Positions 43,415-52,724 of a DNA stretch of 64,000 bases are shown here, piece by piece. Both the position numbers and the translations under genes were made by a program. The notes under the pieces were generated by a model. It saw nothing but the letters and a program-made list of their open reading frames with translations, had not been told where the DNA came from and made no database searches. Each line of letters starts with the position of its first letter. The first letter of the stretch is position 1. Origin of the DNA: JAWLHJ01 sp039587535 (GTDB lineage: Bacteria > Gemmatimonadota > Gemmatimonadetes > Longimicrobiales > Gaopeijiaceae); NCBI GenBank assembly GCA_039587535.1, contig JBDHIF010000002.1:62001-126000 (forward strand), given 5' to 3'.

Positions 43415-45283
43415 CTAGGGCCCACCGGTGGGCGTCGCGCCGTTTTCGGGTTCCAGCCGCCCGAAGGCGAAGACCGTGGCACCCGTGGGCACGTCGATGC
43501 GCCAGCGCTCGCTTTCCGGTGTGTCCTCCGGTACCGGCACGATCAGATAGTGGGGCTCTTCCAGCGGTCGCACCTGCGGTGGGTAGAACACGGACAGCAC
43601 CAGCACGGGATCGGGCTGTGTCTTCGCGTATCGGACGATCCGCGGCATGGGCTCCAACGGCAGCACTCGCCAGTCGCGGTGGGCGAAGAGGGCGATGGCC
43701 GGGTGGAAGCTCACCACCGAAGCACCTTCGGGTGTGGTCCTTCGGATGGCCCCACCCACGGCGGCGTTCTGCTCGGCCACGACGTGGTGAGGCGAGCCCA
43801 CGGTGAGGCTGAGGGTGAGATCCGCCAGGCTGGTGGTAAGCATCGCCACGACGAGCCCGCCGATGAGCAGTTTGGGCGGAAGTCCCGCACGGACGTGACC
43901 CGCCCACTTGTCGGTGATTGCGTCCGCGACCCACAAGGCGCCACGTGCGGCGTAGAAGGCCGCCAACGGGGCCAGGAACAGCTGAGTTCTCGGGTCGATG
44001 GCCACGATGCGTACGATGAGCACGCTGGTGACGGCCAGCGGCACCGCCACCAACGCCTCCAGATCGAGCCGACGGGCTCCGGCTCGGGCAGGGGCCAGGA
44101 GTCCGGGAAGCACGAATACCCACCCGTACCAGGGAAGGACAACACCGAGGGCCGCGGCGTACCGGCGGAGCCACGAGTCGGTGGGCGGTGAAGCCGTCGG
44201 TGGATCTGTGACGTCGGCTCCCGGCGCGGGAGCGGAGACGGATGGGGCGGCGGCTTCCGTAATCGCTGCGGCCTGGCCCGGGCCGTCGACCGCCGGTAAT
44301 TCGGACGTGAGCGGCTCTTGGTCGGGCGTCGGCTGAATGCCCCAGTATCCGTTGGCCAGCCGGGTGCCGGATGGGTCCAACGCGTAGAGGGTCCGGACGT
44401 ATGCCGACTCGTCACCGCGCCAGAGCATGTCCTCGATGCGGTTGGTCCGCTCACCTGTCCCTGAGCGAGGCCCTGTCCGGACCGGTGCAGGGGCGATCGT
44501 TACGTGGCGCCCGGTCAGCGTCCATCGGCCGAGCTCGCCGTGCAGGTAGATCCAATACGGTCCGGCCACCACACCGAAGGAGATGACCGCGGCGGCCGCC
44601 ACGGAAATGAGCCGCTTCACCTCCGGACCCCGGGCCCAGTCGAGGAGCGGGACCGCCAGCGAGAGAAGCATGGCGACGAGCCCCACGAGCGCGAACGTCC
44701 CCACGGCCTCGGGCCGGGCCAGGTACGCCAGGCTGAACACCCCACCACACGCCGCCGCGGTCGCGGCGCGCGGGGCTTCCCAGACGCGCAGGAGAAGCGC
44801 CAGGCCCGAGAAGAGCAGGAGATGCAGGAGGGGCTCGGCGCCCACCCAGAGGTCCCAGCCCACCCAGTAGGGGACCACGAAGGGCGCGAGCGACGGAGCC
44901 ACCGCCACGAGGAGCACGCCGGCGAAGGCCACTCGGCGCGGGGCGAGGCGGCGGAAGATGCTCCAGCAGGGAAGGACGAGGAGTCCGGAAGCCACCCCGG
45001 TGACGATCCGTCCTGCCCACACGGGATCGCCCAAGACACGGCCCGCCGCGCCGGCGAGCAAGGGGAAGAGTGGCGAGAGTGCCACGTGGGGGAGACCGCT
45101 CAGCGTGTATCCCTCCCCGGACCACAGGCTGCGTCCCAGAAGGAGATACCATCCCTCGTCGAAGGCCACATACGACCCGCGCCCCAGGAAGAGCAGAAGC
45201 CGGAGGATGATGGCCCCACCGGTGAGGAGAACAACGCTCAGGGGGAACGTCTCGGCGGACCGATGGGAATCGGGGTGGTTCAA
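43415..45283 (-). CDS. Integral membrane glycosyltransferase (GT39/ArnT-like)
   Basis: A 622-aa protein of about 10-12 transmembrane segments. The first luminal loop has the acidic FDEGWYLLLGRSLWSGEGYTLSG, typical of GT-C enzymes that use polyprenyl-phosphate sugars (the Asp-Glu pair is likely catalytic). A long extracytoplasmic loop (about 240-350) and a C-terminal soluble domain follow. TTG 45283 overlaps the stop of the GT4 gene by 4 bases, which decides the start; the upstream frame only shadows GT4. Last gene of the leftward glycan operon. Confidence 0.82.
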   Translation of the reverse strand: MNHPDSHRSAETFPLSVVLLTGGAIILRLLLFLGRGSYVAFDEGWYLLLGRSLWSGEGYTLSGLPHVALSPLFPLLAGAAGRVLGDPVWAGRIVTGVASGLLVLPCWSIFRRLAPRRVAFAGVLLVAVAPSLAPFVVPYWVGWDLWVGAEPLLHLLLFSGLALLLRVWEAPRAATAAACGGVFSLAYLARPEAVGTFALVGLVAMLLSLAVPLLDWARGPEVKRLISVAAAAVISFGVVAGPYWIYLHGELGRWTLTGRHVTIAPAPVRTGPRSGTGERTNRIEDMLWRGDESAYVRTLYALDPSGTRLANGYWGIQPTPDQEPLTSELPAVDGPGQAAAITEAAAPSVSAPAPGADVTDPPTASPPTDSWLRRYAAALGVVLPWYGWVFVLPGLLAPARAGARRLDLEALVAVPLAVTSVLIVRIVAIDPRTQLFLAPLAAFYAARGALWVADAITDKWAGHVRAGLPPKLLIGGLVVAMLTTSLADLTLSLTVGSPHHVVAEQNAAVGGAIRRTTPEGASVVSFHPAIALFAHRDWRVLPLEPMPRIVRYAKTQPDPVLVLSVFYPPQVRPLEEPHYLIVPVPEDTPESERWRIDVPTGATVFAFGRLEPENGATPTGGP

Positions 45284-46368
45284 GGTCCTCCGGCTCCGGT
45301 CACACGGTTCAAGAGGTCGTCCACCGCGGCGATCCACGGGTCGGGTCCGAACGATCTGGCACGCGCCACAGCCCGTGAGGAGAGCTCGCTCCGGAGCGCT
45401 GGGTCGTCCCGTAAGCGGGCGACCTGACGGGCCAGGTCCTCGGGGTCGCGTGGACGATGAAACAATCCCGCGTCTCCGAGCAACTCGGGCAGGGCACCAC
45501 TGCGGGCGGCCACCACCGGGATGCCCCGGGCCATCGCTTCCAACACGGCGAGGCCGAACGGCTCGTTCACCGACGGCATCACGAGGCAGTGGAACCGGCC
45601 CATCTGTGCCGGCACGTCGTCCCGGTAGCCCATGAGCTCCAAGCGGTCTTCCACCGCGCTCCGTCGCACCTCGGCCTCCACGCGGGGCCGGCCTTTCCCG
45701 TCGCCCACCAGCACACCCCGAACCCCGGGTAGGCGGGAGAGGGCGCGCACGAAATCCACGACACGCTTCCGAGGCTCGAGTTGCCCGACATATCCGACAG
45801 TGAAAGCGGACGTCGGGTCGGGGGTGCGATGCGGTACCTGCTCGTGGAGCAGAGGGTTGTGGAGCACCTCGACGCGCTGTCCCAACCAAGGAAACCGCCG
45901 GAAGGGGCCGGCCACGAAGTCCGATACGGCCACGGCCCTCCGAGCGGTGAGGCCGACGACGGCGGCGAGCGCCCAGCCCGGCGGGCCGGGGAGCGAGCGC
46001 TCGTGGAGCTGCCAGAGGGTCGGAACGCCCACAAGCCCCGCACCCATGGCCGCCCAGGCGTTGTACATGGAGTTCACCCAGACCACGTCCGGCGCCAGGT
46101 CGGCGACCCGGCGGCGGACCTCGCGGACGGTCCATGGTGCGGCGCCGAAATATCGGACGGCCTCGCCGACGTTTCTCGGTAGGCGCCCGGTGTCCCATAC
46201 ACGGAGGGTCACGCCCGCAAGGTCCCTCGCCATGTCCACTGCCGGTCCCTCGTGGGGGAAGGCCAAGGTCACCTCGTGCCCGCGGTCCGGAAGGCGTCGC
46301 GCGAGCTCCAGGAGGATCCGCTCCGCGCCGTAAGGCCCGGCCCCGTGGGAGATCAGGAGTACCCTCAC
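45280..46368 (-). CDS. GT4 family glycosyltransferase
   Basis: A 362-aa GT-B enzyme transferring a sugar from a nucleotide donor at the inner membrane. The N-terminal half begins VLLISHGAGPYGAERILLELARRL; the donor half has VGYVGQLEPRKRVVDFV near residue 195 and the E-x7-E motif in MPSVNEPFGLAVLEAMA near 275. It overlaps genes on both sides by 4 bases. Acceptor and sugar are unknown. Confidence 0.92.
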   Translation of the reverse strand: MRVLLISHGAGPYGAERILLELARRLPDRGHEVTLAFPHEGPAVDMARDLAGVTLRVWDTGRLPRNVGEAVRYFGAAPWTVREVRRRVADLAPDVVWVNSMYNAWAAMGAGLVGVPTLWQLHERSLPGPPGWALAAVVGLTARRAVAVSDFVAGPFRRFPWLGQRVEVLHNPLLHEQVPHRTPDPTSAFTVGYVGQLEPRKRVVDFVRALSRLPGVRGVLVGDGKGRPRVEAEVRRSAVEDRLELMGYRDDVPAQMGRFHCLVMPSVNEPFGLAVLEAMARGIPVVAARSGALPELLGDAGLFHRPRDPEDLARQVARLRDDPALRSELSSRAVARARSFGPDPWIAAVDDLLNRVTGAGGP

Positions 46369-47342
46369 TTCTCACGGCCCGCGTTCAGGAGCTCCATGGA
46401 TCCGGGGTCACCGGAACCGTGGTGGCGTAGGGAGGCAGTCCGACGGAGGGCCCGCACGGCCCGTGCGGGTAGGGGCCCCAACAACCCCGCCGCGAGCCCC
46501 GCCCAATTCAGTGAGGAGAATGGGCTCAGACGGACGGCTTCCCGGAACAGGCCGAGCGCGGCCGCTTGAAGCCCCTCCACGAGGAGCACCTTGCCGAGCC
46601 CGTAGTGCAAAGCCGCTAGCTGAGCGCGAGTGAGATGAGGCTCATGGCGTTCGATCATCCGTCTCGCCGCGTGGTGCAGTCGCTGCGGATCGGTGGAAAT
46701 ACCCTCCGGCATCATCTCGGATCTCACTAGGACGCGCGGCACGAACGCCATTCGGGTCTGACGGATGAGCGTCAGGGCCAGGTCCCAGTCCTGCAGTCGG
46801 GGGAGCTCCTCGTCGAATCCCCCGACCCGATCGAAGATGTCGCGGCGAACCATGAGGGAAGGCGTGGCCAGGAAATTCGTCCTGAGGGGACCCTCGTGTT
46901 CCTCCGTGTCGGGAATCGCCCGCCCTTCGAGAACCCAATTCCCGTCTGCGTAGAGAGTGGCCTGCCGCGTGTACGAGGCGCCGTGGGTCGGAGACATCGC
47001 CTCCAGCTGCGCTTCGAGCTTTTCAGGATGCCAGGCGCAGTCGTCGTCCAGAAAGGCGAGCACGGACCCCCGGGCGTGCTTCGCCCCTACGTTACGTGCG
47101 TGGGCCGCACCTGAGCGATGCGCGACTCTAACGGGCCGGACTCGGGGTTCGGCTTCCTGCAGAGCCGCGAGGATGTCGGATGTGTCGTCGTCCGAGGCGT
47201 CGTCCACAACCACGACTTCAACGTCTCGAACCGTTTGGTTCAGGGCGCTTCTGATGGCCCCAGGCAATCGGGAAGCGCGGTTCCGGGTCGGGATGATGGC
47301 GCTCACGAGGATTCCGGAATCGGAGTCGCGGACGACTATCAA
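46365..47342 (-). CDS. GT2 family glycosyltransferase
   Basis: A 325-aa GT-A enzyme. The nucleotide-sugar site shows SAIIPTRNRASRLPGAI and VVVVDDASDDDTSDI near the start, and the metal motif is FLDDDCAWHPEKL near residue 95. The catalytic-base region is LPRLQDWDLALTLI near 185, a Q-D-W-D variant of the common E-D-x-D. A C-terminal helical tail of about 90 residues is not assigned. It shares a general plan with the next gene (47404-48312), suggesting old duplication. Confidence 0.9.
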   Translation of the reverse strand: MIVVRDSDSGILVSAIIPTRNRASRLPGAIRSALNQTVRDVEVVVVDDASDDDTSDILAALQEAEPRVRPVRVAHRSGAAHARNVGAKHARGSVLAFLDDDCAWHPEKLEAQLEAMSPTHGASYTRQATLYADGNWVLEGRAIPDTEEHEGPLRTNFLATPSLMVRRDIFDRVGGFDEELPRLQDWDLALTLIRQTRMAFVPRVLVRSEMMPEGISTDPQRLHHAARRMIERHEPHLTRAQLAALHYGLGKVLLVEGLQAAALGLFREAVRLSPFSSLNWAGLAAGLLGPLPARAVRALRRTASLRHHGSGDPGSMELLNAGREK

Positions 47343-47403
47343 GGGCTAGGCTCCCGGTCCGGCTGGAGGCTCGGTGCAAGTGGGCGGGTCACGCCGCGTT
47401 GGA

Positions 47404-48312
47404 TCACGCCTGTCTCCTGACTCGGTAGCGTGCCACGATCCCTGTGACGAGTTGGTAGAGGCCTACTCCACCATGGGCAAGGAGGGCCGTAGCCCAGTTG
47501 ACCACCATCGAAGGTGCCAGGGAAGCGGCGCGGCGGTAGTGGCGACGGCCTTCGGCCCCATGGCCCAGAATCAGCATCTTGTGGGCGACGGCTCGATGGA
47601 ACGCCACCGTCAGCTGGCTCGATATCGGCGAGCTTCGTCCGTATTTCTCCAGGAGGACCCGGCTTGCCGTTCGGAGCCTTTCCGGGTCGGCGGTCAGGCC
47701 AGGGAGGTCTTCCGCCCATGTGAGCGGCTCTGCCAGCAGAAAGCCGCCGACGCGATCGACCAGGCGAATGGCGAGATCCCAATCGTGGGATCTAGGGAGC
47801 CGCTCGTCGAAGCCGCCGACATCGAGCAGGGCCTGTCGGGCCACGACCATCATGGGTGCGCCCACCCGCCACGGGCTTTCTCCTTGCGGGAGCACGGGGT
47901 CGAGCGAGTAGGAAGGCGGCGGACCCGAACGCACGAGGACCGTCTGAGTGGCCACGTACGACGGCTCCGGATCGTGGCTGCGCAAGAATCCGTCGAGACG
48001 CTCCAGTCGCTCCGGATGCCAAGTGCAATCGTCGTCCATGAAGGCCACGTACTCTCCCCGTGCAGCCCGGATCCCTTGGTTGCGTGCGGCGGCCGCGCCA
48101 GCGGGGGACGAGTTGCGGACGACTCGGATCCGGTGGTCCTCCGCGAGCTCCCTGCCCAAGGACCTGATCTCGGCGTCCGAGCCGTCGTCCACGATCCAGA
48201 GCTCGAAGTCCGGAAACGTCTGGTCGACCACGGAGTCGACGGCCGCCGCCAGCCAACCGGGCCGATTCTGAGTGGGCAAGACGACGGAGAACCGCGGACG
48301 ATTCGGTATCAT
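47404..48312 (-). CDS. GT2 family glycosyltransferase
   Basis: A 302-aa GT-A enzyme with VVLPTQNRPGWLAAAVDSVV, WIVDDGSDAEI, the metal motif FMDDDCTWHPERL near residue 93 and RSHDWDLAIRLVDR near 180. The C-terminal helical region (about 215-302) again resembles that of the 46365 gene. ATG 48312 overlaps the stop of the GT4 gene by 4 bases, which fixes the start. The 61-base gap to the next gene is the largest break in this part of the operon. Confidence 0.9.
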   Translation of the reverse strand: MIPNRPRFSVVLPTQNRPGWLAAAVDSVVDQTFPDFELWIVDDGSDAEIRSLGRELAEDHRIRVVRNSSPAGAAAARNQGIRAARGEYVAFMDDDCTWHPERLERLDGFLRSHDPEPSYVATQTVLVRSGPPPSYSLDPVLPQGESPWRVGAPMMVVARQALLDVGGFDERLPRSHDWDLAIRLVDRVGGFLLAEPLTWAEDLPGLTADPERLRTASRVLLEKYGRSSPISSQLTVAFHRAVAHKMLILGHGAEGRRHYRRAASLAPSMVVNWATALLAHGGVGLYQLVTGIVARYRVRRQA

Positions 48313-49541
48313 CCGTTCACACCACTCGGGTCGGCTACGCCCCGGTAGATGGAAACCAGGCGGTCGAGGAGTGTCGCTTGGTCGAACACGCGTTCTACAT
48401 GGGTGCGTCCGGACCGCGCGATGTCTTTCCATTCGGCGGTCTTTCCCAGCACGCGATCCAATGCATCCGCCAGGCCCGTCACGTCTCTGGGCTCCACGAG
48501 CACTCCGGCTCCCGGTCCCAGGGTCTCGGGGATGCCCCCCACGCGGCTGGCCACGATGGGCAGGCCCACGGCCTGTGCTTCTACGAGGACGCGGCCCTGG
48601 GTTTCAGCCTGCCGATCGCCTGTTTCCACGCCAGGCATCAGGAAGAGGTGACTTTGCTGCATCTCCTCGACGACCCTCGGGAGGGAAAGCGCCCCGGTGA
48701 AGTGAACCACGGAATCGATCCCGAGCTCTACAGCTTCGGTTCGCAGTGCCTGCTTCAGTCGGCCGTCACCCACGACCGTGTACCGGACGTCGACTCCCCT
48801 GTCGACAAGGGCCTGCACAGCACGCAGGCCGAAAGAGATCCCCTTTACCTCTTCGAGGCGCCCAACGGATAGGAGGCGGAAGGGGCCCGACGTGGGAGGC
48901 GAAGGCGGTTGGAAAGGGATGGAATCGAGGTCCACGCCCACGGGTAGGCGGTGAAGGATGTGCGGCGGCGCCCCCAGGGCGAGGGCTCTCGTTTCTGCGA
49001 ATCTCGAGTTGACCGTGAGCGCTGCGGCGCCCTCGAACAACCAGCGGTAACAGTCCTGTCCGTGTTGACGGGGATACCGAGCCAGGTCGATGCCATGGAA
49101 GGTCGTGATGAGCGGCCCGGTCAGCAGCCCCGCCTTCCGCAGGGCGAGTCCGAGCATGCCGGTTGGCCCATAATGCGCGTGCACGACATCGTAGCGCCCT
49201 CCCGCTCCGGCTGAGGACAGCCCGCGGACAGCGTGCAGGGCTTCCGCCGCAATGCGAGGGTGACGCCGGGCGATCGGGAGGAGGCGGAGGAGTGCGCCAG
49301 GGTTCATCAGGGCCTGCGCGGACCGCCCGGCCGCCCGGAGGATGGCCGCCGGAAGAGGGAGCTCCTGGCCGATCAGGTAGCGGGCTCGGGAAGCCTCCGG
49401 CGACTGATCCGGGGGCGGGCTACCCCGATACAGGGAATACACGTCGACCGAGAACCCCCGTCCCCGTAGGCCCTCGATCTGATCCCGGATGAAGGTTTCC
49501 GAAACCGTGGGATAGGCCCGGACCAGGAACGCGATTCGCAT
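48309..49541 (-). CDS. GT4 family glycosyltransferase
   Basis: A 410-aa GT-B enzyme. It starts MRIAFLVRAYPTVSETFIRDQ, typical of GT4 exopolysaccharide enzymes of the AmsK/colanic-acid type. The donor domain has LLSVGRLEEVKGISFGLRAVQ near residue 220 and the E-x7-E-like region GRVLVEAQAVGLPIVASRVGG near 325. ATG 49541 is preferred since GAGG lies 10 bases upstream; GTG 49550 adds three residues. It follows the flippase gene by 12 bases. Confidence 0.9.
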   Translation of the reverse strand: MRIAFLVRAYPTVSETFIRDQIEGLRGRGFSVDVYSLYRGSPPPDQSPEASRARYLIGQELPLPAAILRAAGRSAQALMNPGALLRLLPIARRHPRIAAEALHAVRGLSSAGAGGRYDVVHAHYGPTGMLGLALRKAGLLTGPLITTFHGIDLARYPRQHGQDCYRWLFEGAAALTVNSRFAETRALALGAPPHILHRLPVGVDLDSIPFQPPSPPTSGPFRLLSVGRLEEVKGISFGLRAVQALVDRGVDVRYTVVGDGRLKQALRTEAVELGIDSVVHFTGALSLPRVVEEMQQSHLFLMPGVETGDRQAETQGRVLVEAQAVGLPIVASRVGGIPETLGPGAGVLVEPRDVTGLADALDRVLGKTAEWKDIARSGRTHVERVFDQATLLDRLVSIYRGVADPSGVNG

Positions 49542-49553
49542 GGGTGTCACACC

Positions 49554-50918
49554 TCAGGAAGAAGTGCGTCCGACGAGCGCGGCCAGGGCGCCACGGGCCA
49601 CCGCTGCGGCAACGCCCAGGTCCGTTCGACGCAGCAGGATCAGGTCCGAGAGACCCATGGTCGATCTCCGGAGGAAGGCGTGGATGAGGATCCCCGTCGT
49701 CGCTAGGTATGACACACTCGTGGCGGCCGCTGCTCCGGTGATCCCGAAGCGGGGAATCCAGGCGAGATCGAGGGCCACCGTCAACGCCAGGCCCACGAGT
49801 GAGGCCCGGAGGTTCAGCACCTGAAGGCCGAGCCCGCCGAGATGCGCGGCGAGGGTATTGGACAAGGTGAACGGGACCGTGCCCGCCAACAAGATCACGA
49901 GTGGGGCGTACCCCGGGAGAAAGTCCGCTCCGTACAGGAGTTGGATGAGTGGCTGGCCGACGATCACGTAGCAGACTGCGCCCGCGGCCGCGGTCCATAG
50001 GGACAGGCGCGCAAGCATCGCCGTGAGCTCCTCCGAAGCACCGGCGTTCGAGGCGACTGCAGGAAGCAGGACGCGGGACGCGGCACGAGAGGCGACCCAC
50101 AACAGCTGGGCCAGCCCGACGGCAATGGAGTAGAGTCCGAGGGCAGTCACGCCGGCGAAATAGCTCACCAGGAAGAAATCCAGCCGGTAGTTCAGCGCCT
50201 GGGCCACGTTGCTGGTGTGGGCAGGAGCGCTGTATCGGAGGATCGAGCCGAACCCCACCTGCCGGGGGCCACGATCTGAGCCCCGGACCACGCGAAGGAG
50301 CAACAGGGCCCCCAACAGCTGAGCCCCGACCGCGGCCCATATGGCCCATGTGTAGGGAGCCAGGCTCACGCCCCCCGTTCCGCTCAGCGCGATGAGCAGG
50401 AGGAGAGCCACGAAGGACACCTCGCGCACCACGTCCCGGCGATTCGCCTTGGCGATCCGACCCAGTCCGACCGCCATCGACCGCCAGTGCTCGGTGGAAG
50501 CGAGTAGACCCACCAGGAGGACAATGCCGGTGATCGCGGGAAGCCCCGCCCCTGCCGGCAGGAAGAGACCTCTCGACGGGGTGTCCCGGACGAGGAGCAG
50601 GAGGCCTCCGACCACGGCAGAGAGAAAAGCCGCGTATAGCCCCAGCACCGGCAGCAACCTGCCACCGCCCGCCTCGCCACGCGCGGCGTAGAACGTGATT
50701 CCGGAGGACAATGATAGGCCGCCGAGGACCGAGAACATGTACCCCGTCGTCCAGAGCAGGTCGTATGCGCCCTTTCCTTCCGGGCCGAGCCAGCGGGCAA
50801 GAATCACGCTGGTCGCCATCCCGAGTACCAGCAAGAAGAGGCTCGACCCCAGGGTGTGGCCCGCGTCGGCCAGGAGACGCTGAACGCCCGATCGCGCCGT
50901 GGAATCCCCCGTCTTCAT
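49554..50918 (-). CDS. Polysaccharide flippase (Wzx/MOP superfamily)
   Basis: A 454-aa membrane protein of about 12-14 transmembrane segments with the MOP-type N-terminus (LGSSLFLLVLGMATSVILARWLGPEGKGAYDLLWT) and repeated small-residue helices. It likely moves lipid-linked oligosaccharide across the inner membrane for the glycan made by the surrounding transferases. ATG 50918 overlaps the FkbM stop by 4 bases. No Wzy-type polymerase is obvious beside it, although one of the membrane proteins could serve. Confidence 0.88.
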   Translation of the reverse strand: MKTGDSTARSGVQRLLADAGHTLGSSLFLLVLGMATSVILARWLGPEGKGAYDLLWTTGYMFSVLGGLSLSSGITFYAARGEAGGGRLLPVLGLYAAFLSAVVGGLLLLVRDTPSRGLFLPAGAGLPAITGIVLLVGLLASTEHWRSMAVGLGRIAKANRRDVVREVSFVALLLLIALSGTGGVSLAPYTWAIWAAVGAQLLGALLLLRVVRGSDRGPRQVGFGSILRYSAPAHTSNVAQALNYRLDFFLVSYFAGVTALGLYSIAVGLAQLLWVASRAASRVLLPAVASNAGASEELTAMLARLSLWTAAAGAVCYVIVGQPLIQLLYGADFLPGYAPLVILLAGTVPFTLSNTLAAHLGGLGLQVLNLRASLVGLALTVALDLAWIPRFGITGAAAATSVSYLATTGILIHAFLRRSTMGLSDLILLRRTDLGVAAAVARGALAALVGRTSS

Positions 50919-51820
50919 GTCAGGTCGGACTTCGGGAGCGACGTTTCCCTTCGGGCGAGCCGGTGGTTCGCGAAGCGGAGCGGCACGACCGAGAATCCCC
51001 TCGCCTCCAGGAATCGATCGACTTCCGTGCTCCCGTCGTTGCACTCTACCACGACCAGCTGGGTTCTCTGGAGCGTGCGTTCGGCCCCTTTCAAGACCCG
51101 GAGCTCGTACCCTTCCACATCGATCTTCAGCACCGTGATGACTGGCAAGTCGTTGCAGATGTCGTCCAGCCTGCGCTGCGGGACGGTCTCGGCGACGGAT
51201 CCCGGCGCGCTCTGCAGCGTGGCCCGGCCCAGGTAGCGGGGGTTGAATGACACCTCGACAGCCGGCGCGGCATCCGCGCCCGCCGCGACTTCGACGACCT
51301 CCACATTGTGAAGCCCGTTTGCGTTCAGGTTGCCTCTGAGCGTCGCCGCCGTAGAGGCTACCGGCTCGACGGCCACCACACGCCCCCGGGGGCCGACCTT
51401 CCGTGCGGCCAGGACGCTGTAGTATCCGATGTTCGCGCCCACGTCGACAAACATGTCGCCGGCTTCGAGGGATTCGAGGATGGCGTCGTGGACATCCTGC
51501 TCACGTCCCGGCATGACATGGATGATGTCGTCGGTGTCTGCCCTGACTCGGAGGTTGATTCCCGAGTCCCTTAGCCGGAGGACCAGAGGGTGTCGCGCAC
51601 GCGGTGTGATGTGAGCATCCGGATCGACCATGTACGCGCAGGTGTCGCGAATCGCGCTGGTGACGAACCGCATCTGCTCCGTCACGCCCTGCGGGGAAGC
51701 GCGACGCAACAAGCGGAACCAGAACCGCCCTCTCCGGGTCAGCGCAACCGAATCCAACGCCCTGTCCAACGAGCCGAGCACGCTCGACCGTAGGCCCCGC
51801 ACACGGTCGCTACTAGCCAT
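50915..51820 (-). CDS. FkbM family SAM-dependent methyltransferase
   Basis: A 301-aa protein whose SAM site is MFVDVGANIGYYSVLAARKVG (near residue 145) with VVAVEPVAS after it. The FkbM signature VLKIDVEGYELRVLKGAERTL lies near 232. FkbM enzymes O-methylate hydroxyl groups, often on sugars in surface-glycan clusters, which fits the neighbours. The first 110 residues form a basic helical N-terminal region. It overlaps the GT2 gene by 8 bases. Confidence 0.92.
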   Translation of the reverse strand: MASSDRVRGLRSSVLGSLDRALDSVALTRRGRFWFRLLRRASPQGVTEQMRFVTSAIRDTCAYMVDPDAHITPRARHPLVLRLRDSGINLRVRADTDDIIHVMPGREQDVHDAILESLEAGDMFVDVGANIGYYSVLAARKVGPRGRVVAVEPVASTAATLRGNLNANGLHNVEVVEVAAGADAAPAVEVSFNPRYLGRATLQSAPGSVAETVPQRRLDDICNDLPVITVLKIDVEGYELRVLKGAERTLQRTQLVVVECNDGSTEVDRFLEARGFSVVPLRFANHRLARRETSLPKSDLT

Positions 51821-52724
51821 TGGACTCGCTCGCTGACCACCCGACCGTCGACGGGCCCCAACCGGGTCTGCTCAGGCGGCCGAGGTGGAAGCCGGCCCAC
51901 CGAAGAAACTCGTAGAGCAAGAGCTGAGGGAGTCGGTGCACGTGCCCCTGGCGGATGAAGTAGCCGATCTCGCCGGCGAGGAACCGCGCCGATTCGCTGA
52001 AGCCCGCTCCCCGATCGATGCCGGCGGTGCGGAGCGCGCGGCCGACGTAATAGCTCCGTCGGAAGACACCGCCGAGGGGGTACACGTGCGCATGTAGAGC
52101 CTCGACCGAGGCTTCATAGGCGATCGAGTAACCCGCGGCCAGCGCACGACGGGCCCAGATCTGGTCCTCGCTGTAGTCGGCGTCCTCCGGGATGGGGATG
52201 GCCAGGGCCACGTCCCGTCGGACAGCGCTGAAGGCGTTCGAGAAGACGACGCGCCCGGGACGCGGGTGGTGTCCGTCCGGGCGGGGCTCGTACCGGAGGG
52301 ATGTTTCCGGGTAATTGATGGAGACGAAGAACATCTCCATGGTCGTGGCGTCACGCGGCACCTGTCGTCCGTAAACCCCGGCCACGGACGGTTCGGACAG
52401 CGCCTCGGCGAAGCGCAGCGGCCAGTCCGGCGATACGGGGAGCACGTCGTCGGTTAGAAAACAAACCACGTCGCCCCGAGCCAGCTGGACCCCCAGGTTT
52501 CGTGTTCGACCGTGTCCGAACTCCTCGGGTCGAATCCGCTCGACCTGAAAGCCTGCCGCTTCTGCAAGCTCAGGCGTGCCGTCGGTGGAGCCCGAGTCGA
52601 TGACGATGACCTGGAAGTCGTCCAGCTCGAGGTGTTCGCCCGACCTGAGGAGGCTCCGGACAAGGTGTTCGAAAGTCCGCCCCCCGTTGCGCACGGGGAT
52701 GACGACGGTGACTCGGGGGGGCAC
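51813..52724 (-). CDS. GT2 family glycosyltransferase (rhamnosyltransferase-like)
   Basis: A 303-aa GT-A enzyme. VTVVIPVRNGGRTFEHLVRSL opens the fold, VIDSGSTDGTPELA binds the nucleotide, FLTDDVLPVSPDW is the metal site near residue 93, and EDADYSEDQIWARRALAAGYSI near 177 is the catalytic-base and exit region. The order of motifs resembles rhamnosyltransferases, but the donor is not proven. The GTG start directly follows the stop of the upstream GT2 gene (the TGA ends at 52725). Confidence 0.88.
   Translation of the reverse strand: MPPRVTVVIPVRNGGRTFEHLVRSLLRSGEHLELDDFQVIVIDSGSTDGTPELAEAAGFQVERIRPEEFGHGRTRNLGVQLARGDVVCFLTDDVLPVSPDWPLRFAEALSEPSVAGVYGRQVPRDATTMEMFFVSINYPETSLRYEPRPDGHHPRPGRVVFSNAFSAVRRDVALAIPIPEDADYSEDQIWARRALAAGYSIAYEASVEALHAHVYPLGGVFRRSYYVGRALRTAGIDRGAGFSESARFLAGEIGYFIRQGHVHRLPQLLLYEFLRWAGFHLGRLSRPGWGPSTVGWSASESNG

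Noticed and set aside
42683..44191. A 502-codon plus-strand frame opposite trmH and the GT39-like gene
   Set aside because: Composition is that of an antisense shadow (rich in Arg, Gly, Glu and His), with no recognised domain, and it lies opposite well-supported genes.
43415..46375. A 986-codon open frame on the minus strand covering both the GT39-like and GT4 genes
   Set aside because: Only the part from 45283 resembles a membrane transferase. The upstream part is Arg/Gly/Pro-rich shadow of the GT4 gene, whose own frame is clearly coding and whose stop overlaps the TTG start.
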